Source of the DNA: Aminobacter ciceronei | Lineage (GTDB): Bacteria; Pseudomonadota; Alphaproteobacteria; Rhizobiales; Rhizobiaceae | Length of the DNA: 64,000 nt | Assembly (NCBI RefSeq): GCF_014138625.1 | Contig: NZ_JACJHY010000009.1 | Span: forward strand, 124,001 to 188,000 | Direction of reading: 5' to 3' | Shown here: positions 25,677 to 33,440 of the stretch, in pieces | How positions within the stretch are numbered: the first letter of the stretch is position 1 | Layout: each line of letters starts with the position of its first letter | Program-made: the position numbers and the translations under genes | The notes under the pieces: generated by a model | What the model was told of the DNA's origin: nothing | What the model saw: the letters and a program-made list of their open reading frames with translations, nothing else | Databases searched by the model: none

Positions 25677-26186
25677 ATGAGCAAACGATTGCTTGTGGCA
25701 ACGGCGCTGGTGGCATGGCTGCCGACGCTCAGTGCGGCCGAGGGGCTGGCCAAGCCCGTACTTGGTTATGAGGCGGCTGGACGGATGATCGCAGCCTGCT
25801 TCGCGGCACAGGCAGCCGCAGGACACGCCCAGGTCAATGTCGTCGTGGTCGACGATGGCGGACGGCTCATTGCCGCCGCGCGACAGGACGGGGCCTGCAA
25901 GGCCTGCACCGACATCGCGGAGAACAAGGCAACCACATCCGCGCTCTACGCCGCTCCGACCCGGGCCATGGCTGACCTGTCCTTTGGCGTGAAGCGCGAT
26001 GGCGTGGGCGCGGGATTGCCGGGTGCGGCTTTTGTCCCGGGCCTTGTCGCCTTTGCCGGCGGTCTGCCCGTCAAGTCAGCCTCTGGTGACGTCATTGGCG
26101 GGATCGGTGTCAGCGGCGCCAGCGAAGACCAGGACGAAAGCTGCGCGCAGGTGGGCCTCGACGCTGTCGCGAAAAGCCTCGACTGA
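25677..26186 (+). CDS. Secreted GlcG/HbpS (DUF336) family protein
   Basis: A 169-residue protein with a signal peptide (MSKRLLVATALVAWLPTLSAA). The mature part matches the GlcG/HbpS fold: VNVVVVDDGGRLIAAARQDGA, AENKATTSALYAAPTRAMADL and GGLPVKSASGDVIGGIGVSGA. Family members bind haem or small ligands, or are linked to glycolate and other small-molecule catabolism. The ATG follows GGGAGGAGAAG. It is the first gene of the operon, 10 bp before the MetX-like hydrolase. A cysteine pair (ACKAC) might bind metal or form a disulfide. Confidence 0.85.
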   Translation: MSKRLLVATALVAWLPTLSAAEGLAKPVLGYEAAGRMIAACFAAQAAAGHAQVNVVVVDDGGRLIAAARQDGACKACTDIAENKATTSALYAAPTRAMADLSFGVKRDGVGAGLPGAAFVPGLVAFAGGLPVKSASGDVIGGIGVSGASEDQDESCAQVGLDAVAKSLD

Positions 26187-26196
26187 GGGCCTCACG

Positions 26197-27246
26197 ATGA
26201 TCGACAATCCGTATTACGGTCGTGAAACGCAGGGCGAGTTCAAGCTCTACGATCTCGGAAACCTGGTCCTTGAAGATGGTGAAACGCTGCGTGGCGCAAA
26301 ACTCGCCTATCGCACCTTCGGTCGCCTCAACGCCGAGAAGTCCAACGCCATCCTGGTGACAACCTGGTTCTCCGGGACGGGCAAGGTGATGGCGGATGTC
26401 TATGTCGGCCGCGATCACGCGCTGAACCCCGACGAGTACTTCATCATTGTCGTCGACCAGATCGGCAGCGGGGTGTCGTCGTCGCCGCAGAACTCGCCGG
26501 CACCGCAATCCATGGCCAAGTTTCCGAAGCTGCGCATTGGGGACGATGTCAGGGCCCAACACAGGTTCGTGACAGAGCATTTCGGCATCGAACGGCTGGC
26601 ACTGGTCGTCGGCGGGTCGATGGGCGGGCAGCAGGTCTATGAGTGGGCTGTGCGCTATCCCGACATGGTCGTGCGCGCAGCACCGATCGCGGCAACTGCC
26701 CGCATCTCGCATCACCAGGCCATCTTCGTCGATGTTTGCGCCGACGCGCTGATGTCCGATCCCGGCTGGAATGGCGGCTGGTACAATAGCGGCCATGACG
26801 TGCGCGACGGTATGGACCGCCTGGCGAGGATCGTGGCAACCCTGGGGTGGTCGCCGCAGTTCTACCAGGAGGAACGCTGGCGGAACGTGCTCGGCATGTC
26901 GTCGCCCGACGACTTCATCAACGGGGTGATGAAAGCCTACTTCGAACCCATGGATCCCAACGTGCTGCTCTGCGAAATGTGGAAGTGGCAGCGGGCCGAT
27001 GTTTCCCGCCACACGGGCGGAGACCTCCCGACGGCACTGAAACGGATCACCGCCAAAACCTATGTCATGCCGATCAGTCACGACATGTTTTTCCCGCCGC
27101 ACGAATGCGAAGCGGACTGTGCCTTGATCGAGCGTGCGGAACTGAAGCTCATCCACACCCCGGAAGGCCATATGGGCCTCAACGGATTTGAACCCGGCTA
27201 CATCAGCCAGGTGGATGAGCATTTGAGGGCTCTTCTCAACAACTGA
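26197..27246 (+). CDS. Alpha/beta hydrolase, homoserine O-acetyltransferase (MetX)-like
   Basis: A 349-residue alpha/beta-hydrolase with the MetX architecture: GAKLAYRTFGRLNAEKSNAIL, nucleophile elbow VVGGSMGGQQVYEWAV (Ser near residue 141), late Asp in ISHDMFFPP and His in EGHMGLNG. True MetX proteins have related motifs, but placement between a GlcG-like protein and a nitrate/taurine-type ABC importer argues for a catabolic acyltransferase or esterase acting on the imported compound. No methionine genes are nearby. Function is therefore left open. Confidence 0.8.
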   Translation: MIDNPYYGRETQGEFKLYDLGNLVLEDGETLRGAKLAYRTFGRLNAEKSNAILVTTWFSGTGKVMADVYVGRDHALNPDEYFIIVVDQIGSGVSSSPQNSPAPQSMAKFPKLRIGDDVRAQHRFVTEHFGIERLALVVGGSMGGQQVYEWAVRYPDMVVRAAPIAATARISHHQAIFVDVCADALMSDPGWNGGWYNSGHDVRDGMDRLARIVATLGWSPQFYQEERWRNVLGMSSPDDFINGVMKAYFEPMDPNVLLCEMWKWQRADVSRHTGGDLPTALKRITAKTYVMPISHDMFFPPHECEADCALIERAELKLIHTPEGHMGLNGFEPGYISQVDEHLRALLNN

Positions 27247-27327
27247 GACCAACAACAGGGACGCAACTCTTGGTCGGCGCCGATGGCGCTGGAACGGGAG
27301 AAGCATGTCCCGGACAGGGAGGATGGG

Positions 27328-28125
27328 ATGGGAGGCCATACCCACGAGGCGCTGCGCATAAGCGGCGCAACCAAGACATATGCAGCGCACTCAGGCGTGG
27401 TCCACGCGCTGCAGGACGTGGACATGATCGTCGAGGCTGGCGAGTTCATCTCTGTCGTCGGACCATCCGGCTGCGGCAAGACCACCTTGCTCTGGTCCAT
27501 TGCTGGCCTCCACCAGCTGAGCGGCGGCCGGATCCACCTGGGCGAGGATGAGATCAAGCAGCCGCATCCCAGCATCGGCATGATGTTCCAGGAAGCGAAC
27601 CTGCTGCCCTGGCGCACCATCGAGCAAAACATCTCGTTGCCGTCCGAATTGCGCCGGATCAGGCCGGATAGGGACAGGGTCGAGGCCTTGCTCGAACGTG
27701 TTGGCCTTGGCGGCTTCGGCGAGAAGATGCCGCGCGAGCTCTCCGGCGGCATGCAACAGCGCGCCTCGATCGTGCGCGCACTCGCCAGTAACCCTGACGT
27801 CCTCTTGATGGACGAGCCTTTCGGCGCGCTGGATGCCTTCACACGCGATGAGATGAACAAGCTTGTCGAGGAGATCTGGCTCGAGGCGCGCAAGACAGTG
27901 ATCCTGATCACCCACTCCATCGCCGAGGCCGTCTTTCTCTCCGACAAGGTCTACGTGATGAGCGCCCGTCCGGGCCGCATCTCCAGGGTCGTCGACGTGC
28001 CGTTCGAACGGCCGCGTCCGCTGGAACTCATGGAAACCCGTGAGTTCTTCGACCTCGTCAACGACATCAAATCCGACATCAAGCATCAGGTGCCGCCGGC
28101 AGGGCGCACGACCTCCGCGAGGTAA
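27328..28125 (+). CDS. ABC transporter ATP-binding protein (nitrate/sulfonate/taurine type)
   Basis: A 265-residue ATPase of the SsuB/TauB class. Walker A GPSGCGKTTLL, Q-loop MMFQEANLLPWRT, signature ELSGGMQQRASIVRAL and Walker B VLLMDEPFGALDAFTR are all intact, as is the H-loop ILITHSIAEA. The ATG at 27328 follows GGGAGGATGGG; an upstream ATG at 27283 would add 15 residues that do not look like the family. The permease gene follows after 2 bp. Confidence 0.92.
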   Translation: MGGHTHEALRISGATKTYAAHSGVVHALQDVDMIVEAGEFISVVGPSGCGKTTLLWSIAGLHQLSGGRIHLGEDEIKQPHPSIGMMFQEANLLPWRTIEQNISLPSELRRIRPDRDRVEALLERVGLGGFGEKMPRELSGGMQQRASIVRALASNPDVLLMDEPFGALDAFTRDEMNKLVEEIWLEARKTVILITHSIAEAVFLSDKVYVMSARPGRISRVVDVPFERPRPLELMETREFFDLVNDIKSDIKHQVPPAGRTTSAR

Positions 28126-28127
28126 CC

Positions 28128-28961
28128 ATGACCGACATGACCCACAATTCAGACCTGCCGACCGGAGGCTCTGGCCTTGCCAGTGCCACGGGAATCGTCA
28201 GCGGCATGGGCGGCCAGGGTGCGCGTGAGATCATTGCGATCCTTGCCGTTGCCGTCCTCGTCATCGGCGGCGGTGAATTCCTGCTGCGCTTCTTCGATGT
28301 CCCTCAGTTCATACTGCCGGCACCGTCGACCATTGCCGCCGTCTTCGCCTCGCCGGAGATTACGACAATCTCGCAGCACTATGGCTACACGCTGTTCGAG
28401 CTGTTTGCCGGTTACGCCATCGGCGCCTCGATTGGGCTGGTGCTGGCGGCCGTTATCACCCAGTTCCCCTTCGTCGAGAAGGTGATCACGCCATACATCC
28501 TGCTTCTGGTGACCACGCCGATGTTGGCGCTGGTGCCGTTGCTGATCCTGAATTTCGGCTTCGGCTACACGCCGCGTGTCATTGCCGTCGCCCTGGCCTC
28601 CGGCCCGATGGTGATGGTCAACGCGGCGACCGGCTTCAGGCGCGTCGATGCCGGCAAGATCGCGCTTGCGCGGTCATATGGCGCCAGCACCTTGCAGATA
28701 TTCACCAAGATCCGCATCCCCATGGCGATGCCGATGGTCATCGTCGGACTGATGATCGGCGCAATCTTCGGAATGATCACCGCAGTGGGTGCCGAGATGT
28801 CGGGAGGCGGGTTCGGCATAGGCAGCCGACTGACGACCTATTCGTCGACGCTGCGCATGCCCGAATTCTTCGCCTGCATCCTGATCCTCGCGGTCACGGG
28901 CATCGCGATCTACGCCTTCTTCTTCTGGCTCGGAAAGAAACTCGCCGGCTGGGAGAGCTGA
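28128..28961 (+). CDS. ABC transporter permease (SsuC/TauC type)
   Basis: A 277-residue inner-membrane protein with about six hydrophobic segments. It carries typical family stretches: FELFAGYAIGASIGLVLAAVI, PTPMLALVPLL-like TTPMLALVPLLILNFGFG, and the coupling loop GKIALARSYGASTLQIFTKIRIPMAMP (about 180-206). It begins with a soluble, glycine-rich 30-residue tail. It pairs with the ATPase 2 bp upstream and the binding protein 71 bp downstream. Confidence 0.9.
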   Translation: MTDMTHNSDLPTGGSGLASATGIVSGMGGQGAREIIAILAVAVLVIGGGEFLLRFFDVPQFILPAPSTIAAVFASPEITTISQHYGYTLFELFAGYAIGASIGLVLAAVITQFPFVEKVITPYILLLVTTPMLALVPLLILNFGFGYTPRVIAVALASGPMVMVNAATGFRRVDAGKIALARSYGASTLQIFTKIRIPMAMPMVIVGLMIGAIFGMITAVGAEMSGGGFGIGSRLTTYSSTLRMPEFFACILILAVTGIAIYAFFFWLGKKLAGWES

Positions 28962-29032
28962 TTGGCCGGGGCGGGGAATGACCGCGCCCGCCAGCGCCAC
29001 CTGACCGCGGTCTTCTGTATCGAGGACATGCA

Positions 29033-30196
29033 ATGACAACGACCAACATTTCACGCCGCAGGCTGCTCCAGGTGGGAGCGGGAGGCCTGGTGACGAGCAC
29101 GGTACTCGGAGGCAGCCTGTTCAAGCCGGGCATCGCATTCGCCAAGCCCTACGCCTCGCCATTCAACTGGATCTCGCCGCGCGGGACCATCGAGGTAATG
29201 GACGACTACCCCTATTGGGTGGCGAAGGAGATGGGCTATTTCGGCGATCTGGCTGTCGAGACGGCAATGCAGCCGGGGCCGTCGGATGGCACTGCCGTGG
29301 TCAAATTCCTGGCCGTCGAACAGGCCGACATTGGCTTCCCATCACCAGGCGTGCTGTCTTATGCCGTCAACAGCGGGATGGATCTGGTTTCGGTCTTCGG
29401 CAGCGGCAATCTCGACCTCTTCAACTTTGCCTTCCGCAAAGGCGAGGGCGTGCAGGATCTTGCCAAGATCGAGGGCAAGACTGTGCTGCTCGGGTCGGCC
29501 GCCTGGCAGTCGATCTGCGATCCGATGTTTGCAGCTGCCGGCGTTGACCCGAAGTCGATCAAGTATGTCGAAGCCGGCTGGCCAACCTGGACCACGGCAC
29601 TCGCGAGCGGACAGGGCGATGCCTGCCTGGCCTGGGAAGGGTTGCGCGCCGACCTCTCGGCCAAAGGGCTCGACTTCGACTACTGGCTCGGCATGCGCGG
29701 CTCGCCGCTGCCGTCCAATTCGCTGGTCGTACGACGTGCCGACATCGAGGACCAGGACCGCCGCCACTTCCTCGCCCAATATCTCAAGGGTTGGGCCATG
29801 GGCAGCGCATTTGCCGACCGCAATCCAAGGGCCGCTGCCGACATCGTCTTCAAGGCACTGCCGACGACGAAAGCGAATTACGGCCCGCGCTATGGCACGG
29901 AGAGCCTCATGCAGATCCATCGCACCTTCAAGGGCGACATGGCGAAGCGGAAAGGCTGGGGCGAGCACGACATCCGGGGCTGGGACAGCTTCTTCAAAAT
30001 CCTGAAGAAGATCGGCCAGTCGTCGATCGACATCGACACGGAGCGGTTCGTGACCAACGCCTTCATCGCCGATGCGAACAAATTCGATGTCGCGGCGGTG
30101 CATGCCGATGCCGACAATTATGCCCTGCCTGAGGATCTTGCCTCTATCGACATGGCCAAGGTCGAGGCCGGCTTCTACGGTAACGTCATCAACTGA
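29033..30196 (+). CDS. ABC transporter substrate-binding protein (SsuA/THI5-like), Tat signal
   Basis: A 387-residue binding protein. The N terminus has a twin-arginine pattern SRRRLLQVGAGG (residues 7-18) and a hydrophobic stretch ending at AFAKP, so Tat export is likely. The mature domain resembles NMT1/THI5 and SsuA proteins: VAKEMGYFGDLAVETAMQPG, VKFLAVEQADIGFPSPGVLSYAV, and a late KFDVAAVHADADNYALPEDL. The ligand may be an organic nitrogen, sulfur or ester compound; nothing in the sequence fixes it. It is the last gene of the operon. Confidence 0.88.
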   Translation: MTTTNISRRRLLQVGAGGLVTSTVLGGSLFKPGIAFAKPYASPFNWISPRGTIEVMDDYPYWVAKEMGYFGDLAVETAMQPGPSDGTAVVKFLAVEQADIGFPSPGVLSYAVNSGMDLVSVFGSGNLDLFNFAFRKGEGVQDLAKIEGKTVLLGSAAWQSICDPMFAAAGVDPKSIKYVEAGWPTWTTALASGQGDACLAWEGLRADLSAKGLDFDYWLGMRGSPLPSNSLVVRRADIEDQDRRHFLAQYLKGWAMGSAFADRNPRAAADIVFKALPTTKANYGPRYGTESLMQIHRTFKGDMAKRKGWGEHDIRGWDSFFKILKKIGQSSIDIDTERFVTNAFIADANKFDVAAVHADADNYALPEDLASIDMAKVEAGFYGNVIN

Positions 30197-30227
30197 TCTC
30201 GACTGAGTACCGCGGTGGGCCCCGACC

Positions 30228-30300
30228 CGTCCAAGGCAGGGCCCGCCGCGCCGCCAAGCGATTCGAAGTCCACATCGATCCCGGCGTTGATGCGCTCGGC
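30228..30300 (+). pseudogene. Remnant of the DhaL C terminus (left copy)
   Basis: One frame reads GRARRAAKRFEVHIDPGVDAL, which aligns with the last 30 residues of the intact kinase at 22769-24388 (KAGRAA...LEGHIDPGAEAVA). No start, no upstream domain and no downstream DhaL end remain. The right copy at 32779-33085 contains the same stretch, so these are two separate fragments of the same gene region, not two halves. Confidence 0.6.
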
Positions 30301-30817
30301 GCCGTCAGCGCGCCAGATCCTCGAGCAGCAGCGCCGCCGCCTCTGCACCATCGAGATGCGCTATCCGCGTCCCGATGACGATCGCGATGCTATGGCCCCT
30401 CGCTCCCTGTTCCGGTCTTGTGTGTGCCCGGATTTTCCTGCTGCACCCATGGAGCCGGATACGCCTTTGCAAAATCCTCGAGATCGCGGCGGCCATCTGG
30501 CATCCGGTCGGAATCCGCGAGCCATACGGTTGTTCATCGCAGTTCTTGGGGAGGCTTGTCAGCAATGGCCGAGGAGTTAGCGGGGAACCCTCTTCGCCGA
30601 CGTGCGTTACAGTTCGAGCGGCTCCTAGTGAGTGCTATGAACCCGCGTCTTGCGCACAACAATTAGTTGAAATGGCCTTTAAATGCAGCCGCCTATTTAT
30701 GGCCTAGGAGTACGAACGATAAGCGGTCGGCGAATATTGTACTGTTGATATTGTCAGGTTTACGCGTCTGGAAATGGTCGTTTACGTGGGGGTCCCCAAT
30801 CTCGGCCGGACCCACTG
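30301..30817. other. Gene-poor left end of the accessory patch
   Basis: No recognisable full gene. A minus-strand frame at 30305-30565 ends in IAHLDGAEAAALLLEDLAR but starts without support. A 33-residue plus-strand frame at 30565-30666 (MAEELAGNPLRRRALQF) has a distant GGGGAGG. GC content falls sharply after about 30550, marking the boundary of foreign or ageing sequence. Confidence 0.5.
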
Positions 30818-31729
30818 GTGAGCCATATGAAATCTTCTGCTGCGCGCAGGGTTCAAGACGATCTGAAAGTCACTGCTGGTCCGGCCCAAGCGCCACGCAA
30901 TTCCGGCATCAGCTCCATAAGCGAAATCGCTTGGGGCACGCACATATGTGTTTTTTACGAGACAAAGCAGGACCTTCTGGACGCCAATTTCCTGTATCTA
31001 AAGGCAGGTTTGGAAGGCAACGAGTTCTGCGTTTGGGCGATCTCTGATCCGATCACGGAGGCGGACGCAAGGAATGCGCTGCGCCGGTCAGTCCCCGACC
31101 TTGATGAGCGCCTCGATGCGGGACAAATCGAGTTTATTGCAGGCACGGACTGGTATCTGCGCGGCGGCGAGTTCGATTTGCAGCGGATTACCGGGGGGTG
31201 GCACAACAAGCTGCGGCTCGCATTGGCCAAGGGCTACGAGGGGATGCGTGTGAGTGGAAACGCATTCTGGATTGGCACCAACCATTTTCAGGAATTCACG
31301 GAGTACGAGCGCGAACTGGACCGATCGCTCGCTGGCCAGAAGATGGTTGTTCTCTGCACGTATTCCCTTTCGGAAAGTCGGATCGTCGACCTGCTTGATG
31401 TAGCCCGCGCCCATCAGTTTACCATCGCCAGGAGGTGTGGCGAATGGGAGTTCCTGGAGACTCCTGGACGCAAGTTCACCAGGCAAACAAAACAGGAAGT
31501 AGCGGAGGTCAATGGCGATATCTGCTCCAAGTCCTTTCCGGGGCACGACACGCTCACATCGAGGGAGCGAAACGTCTTGGGCGAACTCGTGAGGGGTTGC
31601 TCCAGCAAGGAAATTGCTCGCCAGCTAGGTATCGTTCCTCGCACCGTTGAGTTCCATCGAGCCAATCTGCTCAAGAAGGTAGGTGCGAGGAGTACAATTG
31701 ACCTCGTCCGGATTGTCCTCGGGGAATAG
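30818..31729 (+). CDS. MEDS-domain sensor with LuxR-type DNA-binding domain
   Basis: A 303-residue regulator. Residues 35-200 match the MEDS (DcmR-like sensory) domain: EIAWGTHICVFYETKQDLLDANFLYLKAGLEGNEFCVWAIS, then LDAGQIEFI and a YERELDRSL segment. The C-terminal LuxR HTH lies at about 243-298 (LTSRERNVLGELVRGCSSKEIARQLGIVPRTVEFHRANLLKKVGA). MEDS domains sense hydrocarbon-derived or redox ligands, as in DcmR of dichloromethane metabolism. A GTG is used; an ATG lies three codons later. Base composition is lower in GC than the flanking core genes. Confidence 0.85.
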   Translation: MSHMKSSAARRVQDDLKVTAGPAQAPRNSGISSISEIAWGTHICVFYETKQDLLDANFLYLKAGLEGNEFCVWAISDPITEADARNALRRSVPDLDERLDAGQIEFIAGTDWYLRGGEFDLQRITGGWHNKLRLALAKGYEGMRVSGNAFWIGTNHFQEFTEYERELDRSLAGQKMVVLCTYSLSESRIVDLLDVARAHQFTIARRCGEWEFLETPGRKFTRQTKQEVAEVNGDICSKSFPGHDTLTSRERNVLGELVRGCSSKEIARQLGIVPRTVEFHRANLLKKVGARSTIDLVRIVLGE

Positions 31730-31750
31730 CGCATTCCAGCTTTGATCATA

Positions 31751-32050
31751 ATGGGAACTGGAGCCTGCGGGCTCCACAGAAGGCGAGGTTGTGAGTTGGA
31801 GGATGAACCGTTCGATACTCCGGTCTTGGTTCAGCTTGGCGCCGTAGACGAGATACGCTCTGTAGCCTCCACTCAAGAAGCAGCCGAGTACCTGCTCTTC
31901 CGGTGGCCACGAGCAACTGGACCTAATTTCGTCACCGCGACCGAGGCTTGTCTCGCTGTCCTGCAAGGGACCAAAGAGACGTCCCATGCCAGGTCTGCAT
32001 TCGAGGAGGCTGCAAGAGAAGTTGGCATTCTGATCGTCAGCAAGATGTAG
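31751..32050 (+). CDS. DUF982 domain protein
   Basis: A protein of about 99 residues whose body matches DUF982: FDTPVLVQLGAVDEIRSVASTQEAAEYLLFRWP, a central ACLAVLQGT and a final ARSAFEEAAREVGILIV. DUF982 is a small family of unknown function found mostly in Rhizobiales, often on symbiotic or accessory DNA. The start is uncertain: TTG at 31742 and ATG at 31751 are in frame and neither has a strong ribosome-binding site. It follows the MEDS-LuxR gene by 21 bp and may be its target or partner. Confidence 0.75.
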   Translation: MGTGACGLHRRRGCELEDEPFDTPVLVQLGAVDEIRSVASTQEAAEYLLFRWPRATGPNFVTATEACLAVLQGTKETSHARSAFEEAAREVGILIVSKM

Positions 32051-32106
32051 TGAAAAACTCTACTCGTTCGCTCGTAATTGCCTTGTAAATTGTAGGAATT
32101 GCGTAC

Positions 32107-32526
32107 ATGCCTTCAAAGGATGTAAATAAATGCCAAAGTTGGGTGTGGAGAGAAGTCAATTGTGAGGTAGAGTTGCTTTTCCCAGCGCGTGGCGTGCGCG
32201 AAATACACGGAGCGAAGTTTCGACTCATACGACTCTCTGAAGGGGGTGCATCCGTTCGTGTCGGCGGCATGAGAACCATCCCGGATTTCTTCTACCTGAG
32301 ATTCAATAATGATGAGGGGACCTCTGGTTGCCACATCGTTGGAAGGTCTATCGATACCATCCACTGTGAATTCTTTCGCGAAAAGACTCGAAGCGAGGTC
32401 GATCGCATCATAGCTGAGGGAGAGTTCATCTCCGTTCTTGGCTCATTGTCGGGGGACAATGGTGATCAGACGCAGCAAGAAGACTTGCCGTTCGACGTCT
32501 GGCAACTTTTTGACAAGCTGTATTAG
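32107..32526 (+). CDS. PilZ-like small protein
   Basis: A 139-residue soluble protein. The order WREVNCEVELLF, KFRLIRLSEGGASVRV, IPDFFYLRFNN, CHIVGRSIDTIHCEFF resembles a degenerate PilZ beta-barrel (family pattern R...I.LSxxGA...F.L...V..R....V..F). The usual RxxxR of c-di-GMP binders is not evident, so binding is doubtful. Codon use is clearly AT-richer than in neighbouring core genes. Upstream sequence (32051-32106) is AT-rich and could hold its promoter. Confidence 0.5.
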   Translation: MPSKDVNKCQSWVWREVNCEVELLFPARGVREIHGAKFRLIRLSEGGASVRVGGMRTIPDFFYLRFNNDEGTSGCHIVGRSIDTIHCEFFREKTRSEVDRIIAEGEFISVLGSLSGDNGDQTQQEDLPFDVWQLFDKLY

Positions 32527-32527
32527 T

Positions 32528-32650
32528 CACCATCAGCCGCATTCGAGTTCCTGCTCGAGTTATGTTGAACGCCCGCCCAAGTCTCCGACGGATGGCGGCC
32601 GGGCCTGTGTGTGAACTGAGCTTGTCTATTATCGCGATGTAGCCGGGACC
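32528..32650 (-). mobile_element. IS630-type transposase remnant
   Basis: The minus frame reads GYIAIIDKLSSHTGPAAIRRR followed by TRAGTRMRLMV, matching the DDE-region segment of IS630-family transposases (DNLSSHKGPAVRAAI...AGARLLFLP), with an insertion between. Nothing of the N-terminal HTH, the first Asp or the final Glu region is recognisable, and no terminal repeats were found. It is a degraded fragment inside the accessory patch. Confidence 0.45.
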
Positions 32651-32778
32651 AGCCGGGGTTCTGAGCAACAAATTGCTCATTAGGCGGCGCCACAAGAGCG
32701 TGCTGTCAACGCGCCTGCCTAACATTGGTGGCTTGGTCACGATCCAAAAAAGGTCCGCGTTAACTTAAGCCTTCGGCC

Positions 32779-33085
32779 GTCAGCGCTGCTCGCCTCGTTC
32801 GTCTTCGCCGCCGCCGGAGACAGCGGCTCGACCGGTCTGCCGATGCGGGAGGCGCTGCGGGCAGAGCTCGCACGGATGCAGAGATCGGTGGCGCAAAGAT
32901 CGGCGATCAGGCGATGGTCGATGCCCTTTCCCCCGTTCTCGTGGCTTTCGACGTTAGCCTCGCCGCCGCGGCCTCGGCGGCCCGCAAGGGCGCGAACTTC
33001 ACCACAACCCAACCCGCGCCAAGGCCGGCCGCGCCGCCTGGCAGATCGAAGGGCACGTCGATCCAGCCATGACGGCTTTGCGCCT
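32779..33085 (+). pseudogene. Frameshifted DhaL domain of a dihydroxyacetone kinase (right copy)
   Basis: The translation follows the last ~110 residues of the intact kinase across three frames: LLASFVFAAAGDSGSTGLPMREALRAELARMQ, then after a one-base loss EIGGAKIGDQAMVDALSP...AARKGANFTT, then after a second shift AKAGRAAWQIEGHVDPAM. The 5' part (all of DhaK and the DhaL ATP motif) is missing. The first shift is a single deleted G where the intact gene has CAGGAG. It is a clear pseudogene ending about 200 bp before tRNA-Glu. Confidence 0.85.
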
Positions 33086-33286
33086 TAGCCATTATGAGGC
33101 GAGGGAGAGGCCGTAGCCGTTCGTGGCTCTGCTTCTCGTTCGGTAGCGGCGTGCATTGACAGGCGGTCAGTTGGACCTGCCTTGAATACAGACATGTGCC
33201 GTCGGGCATTACCGAGAGCGAGACGATGCGTGCAAGAATTGCAGCTGCCGCGTCTTCCGAAATGCTCAAAAAATGTGGAGAAAACC

Positions 33287-33361
33287 TGGTACGCCCAAGG
33301 GGAATCGAACCCCTGTTACCGCCGTGAAAGGGCGGTGTCCTAACCGCTAGACGATGGGCGC
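33287..33361 (-). tRNA. tRNA-Glu (anticodon TTC)
   Basis: A minus-strand 75-nt cloverleaf: acceptor GCGCCCA/TGGGCGT (first pair G-T), anticodon stem CCGCC/GGCGG with loop CTTTCAC (anticodon TTC), T-arm AGGGGTTCGATTCCCCT and encoded CCA at 33287-33289. Its 3' end faces the accessory patch at 30.2-33.1 kb. No copy of the 3' end was seen at the other side. Confidence 0.95.
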
Positions 33362-33440
33362 GCTCAGGTGAGGCGGTGTATAGTTGGCTTGTTCGAGACA
33401 GGCAACCCGTCTTTTTGCTGCGCCGCGAAATTTTTTCGAC

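Noticed and set aside
26197-27246. Naming the hydrolase metX
   Set aside because: Motifs are MetX-like, but the neighbourhood is an ABC importer operon without methionine genes, so a methionine role is not supported.
30565-30666. A 33-residue plus-strand frame with an upstream GGGGAGG
   Set aside because: Too short and without homology to call as a gene; mentioned only in the regional entry.
33287-33361. tRNA-Glu as an integrase attachment site for the accessory patch
   Set aside because: No copy of the tRNA 3' end was seen at the left end near 30.2 kb and no integrase gene is present. Only the adjacency is kept as a note.
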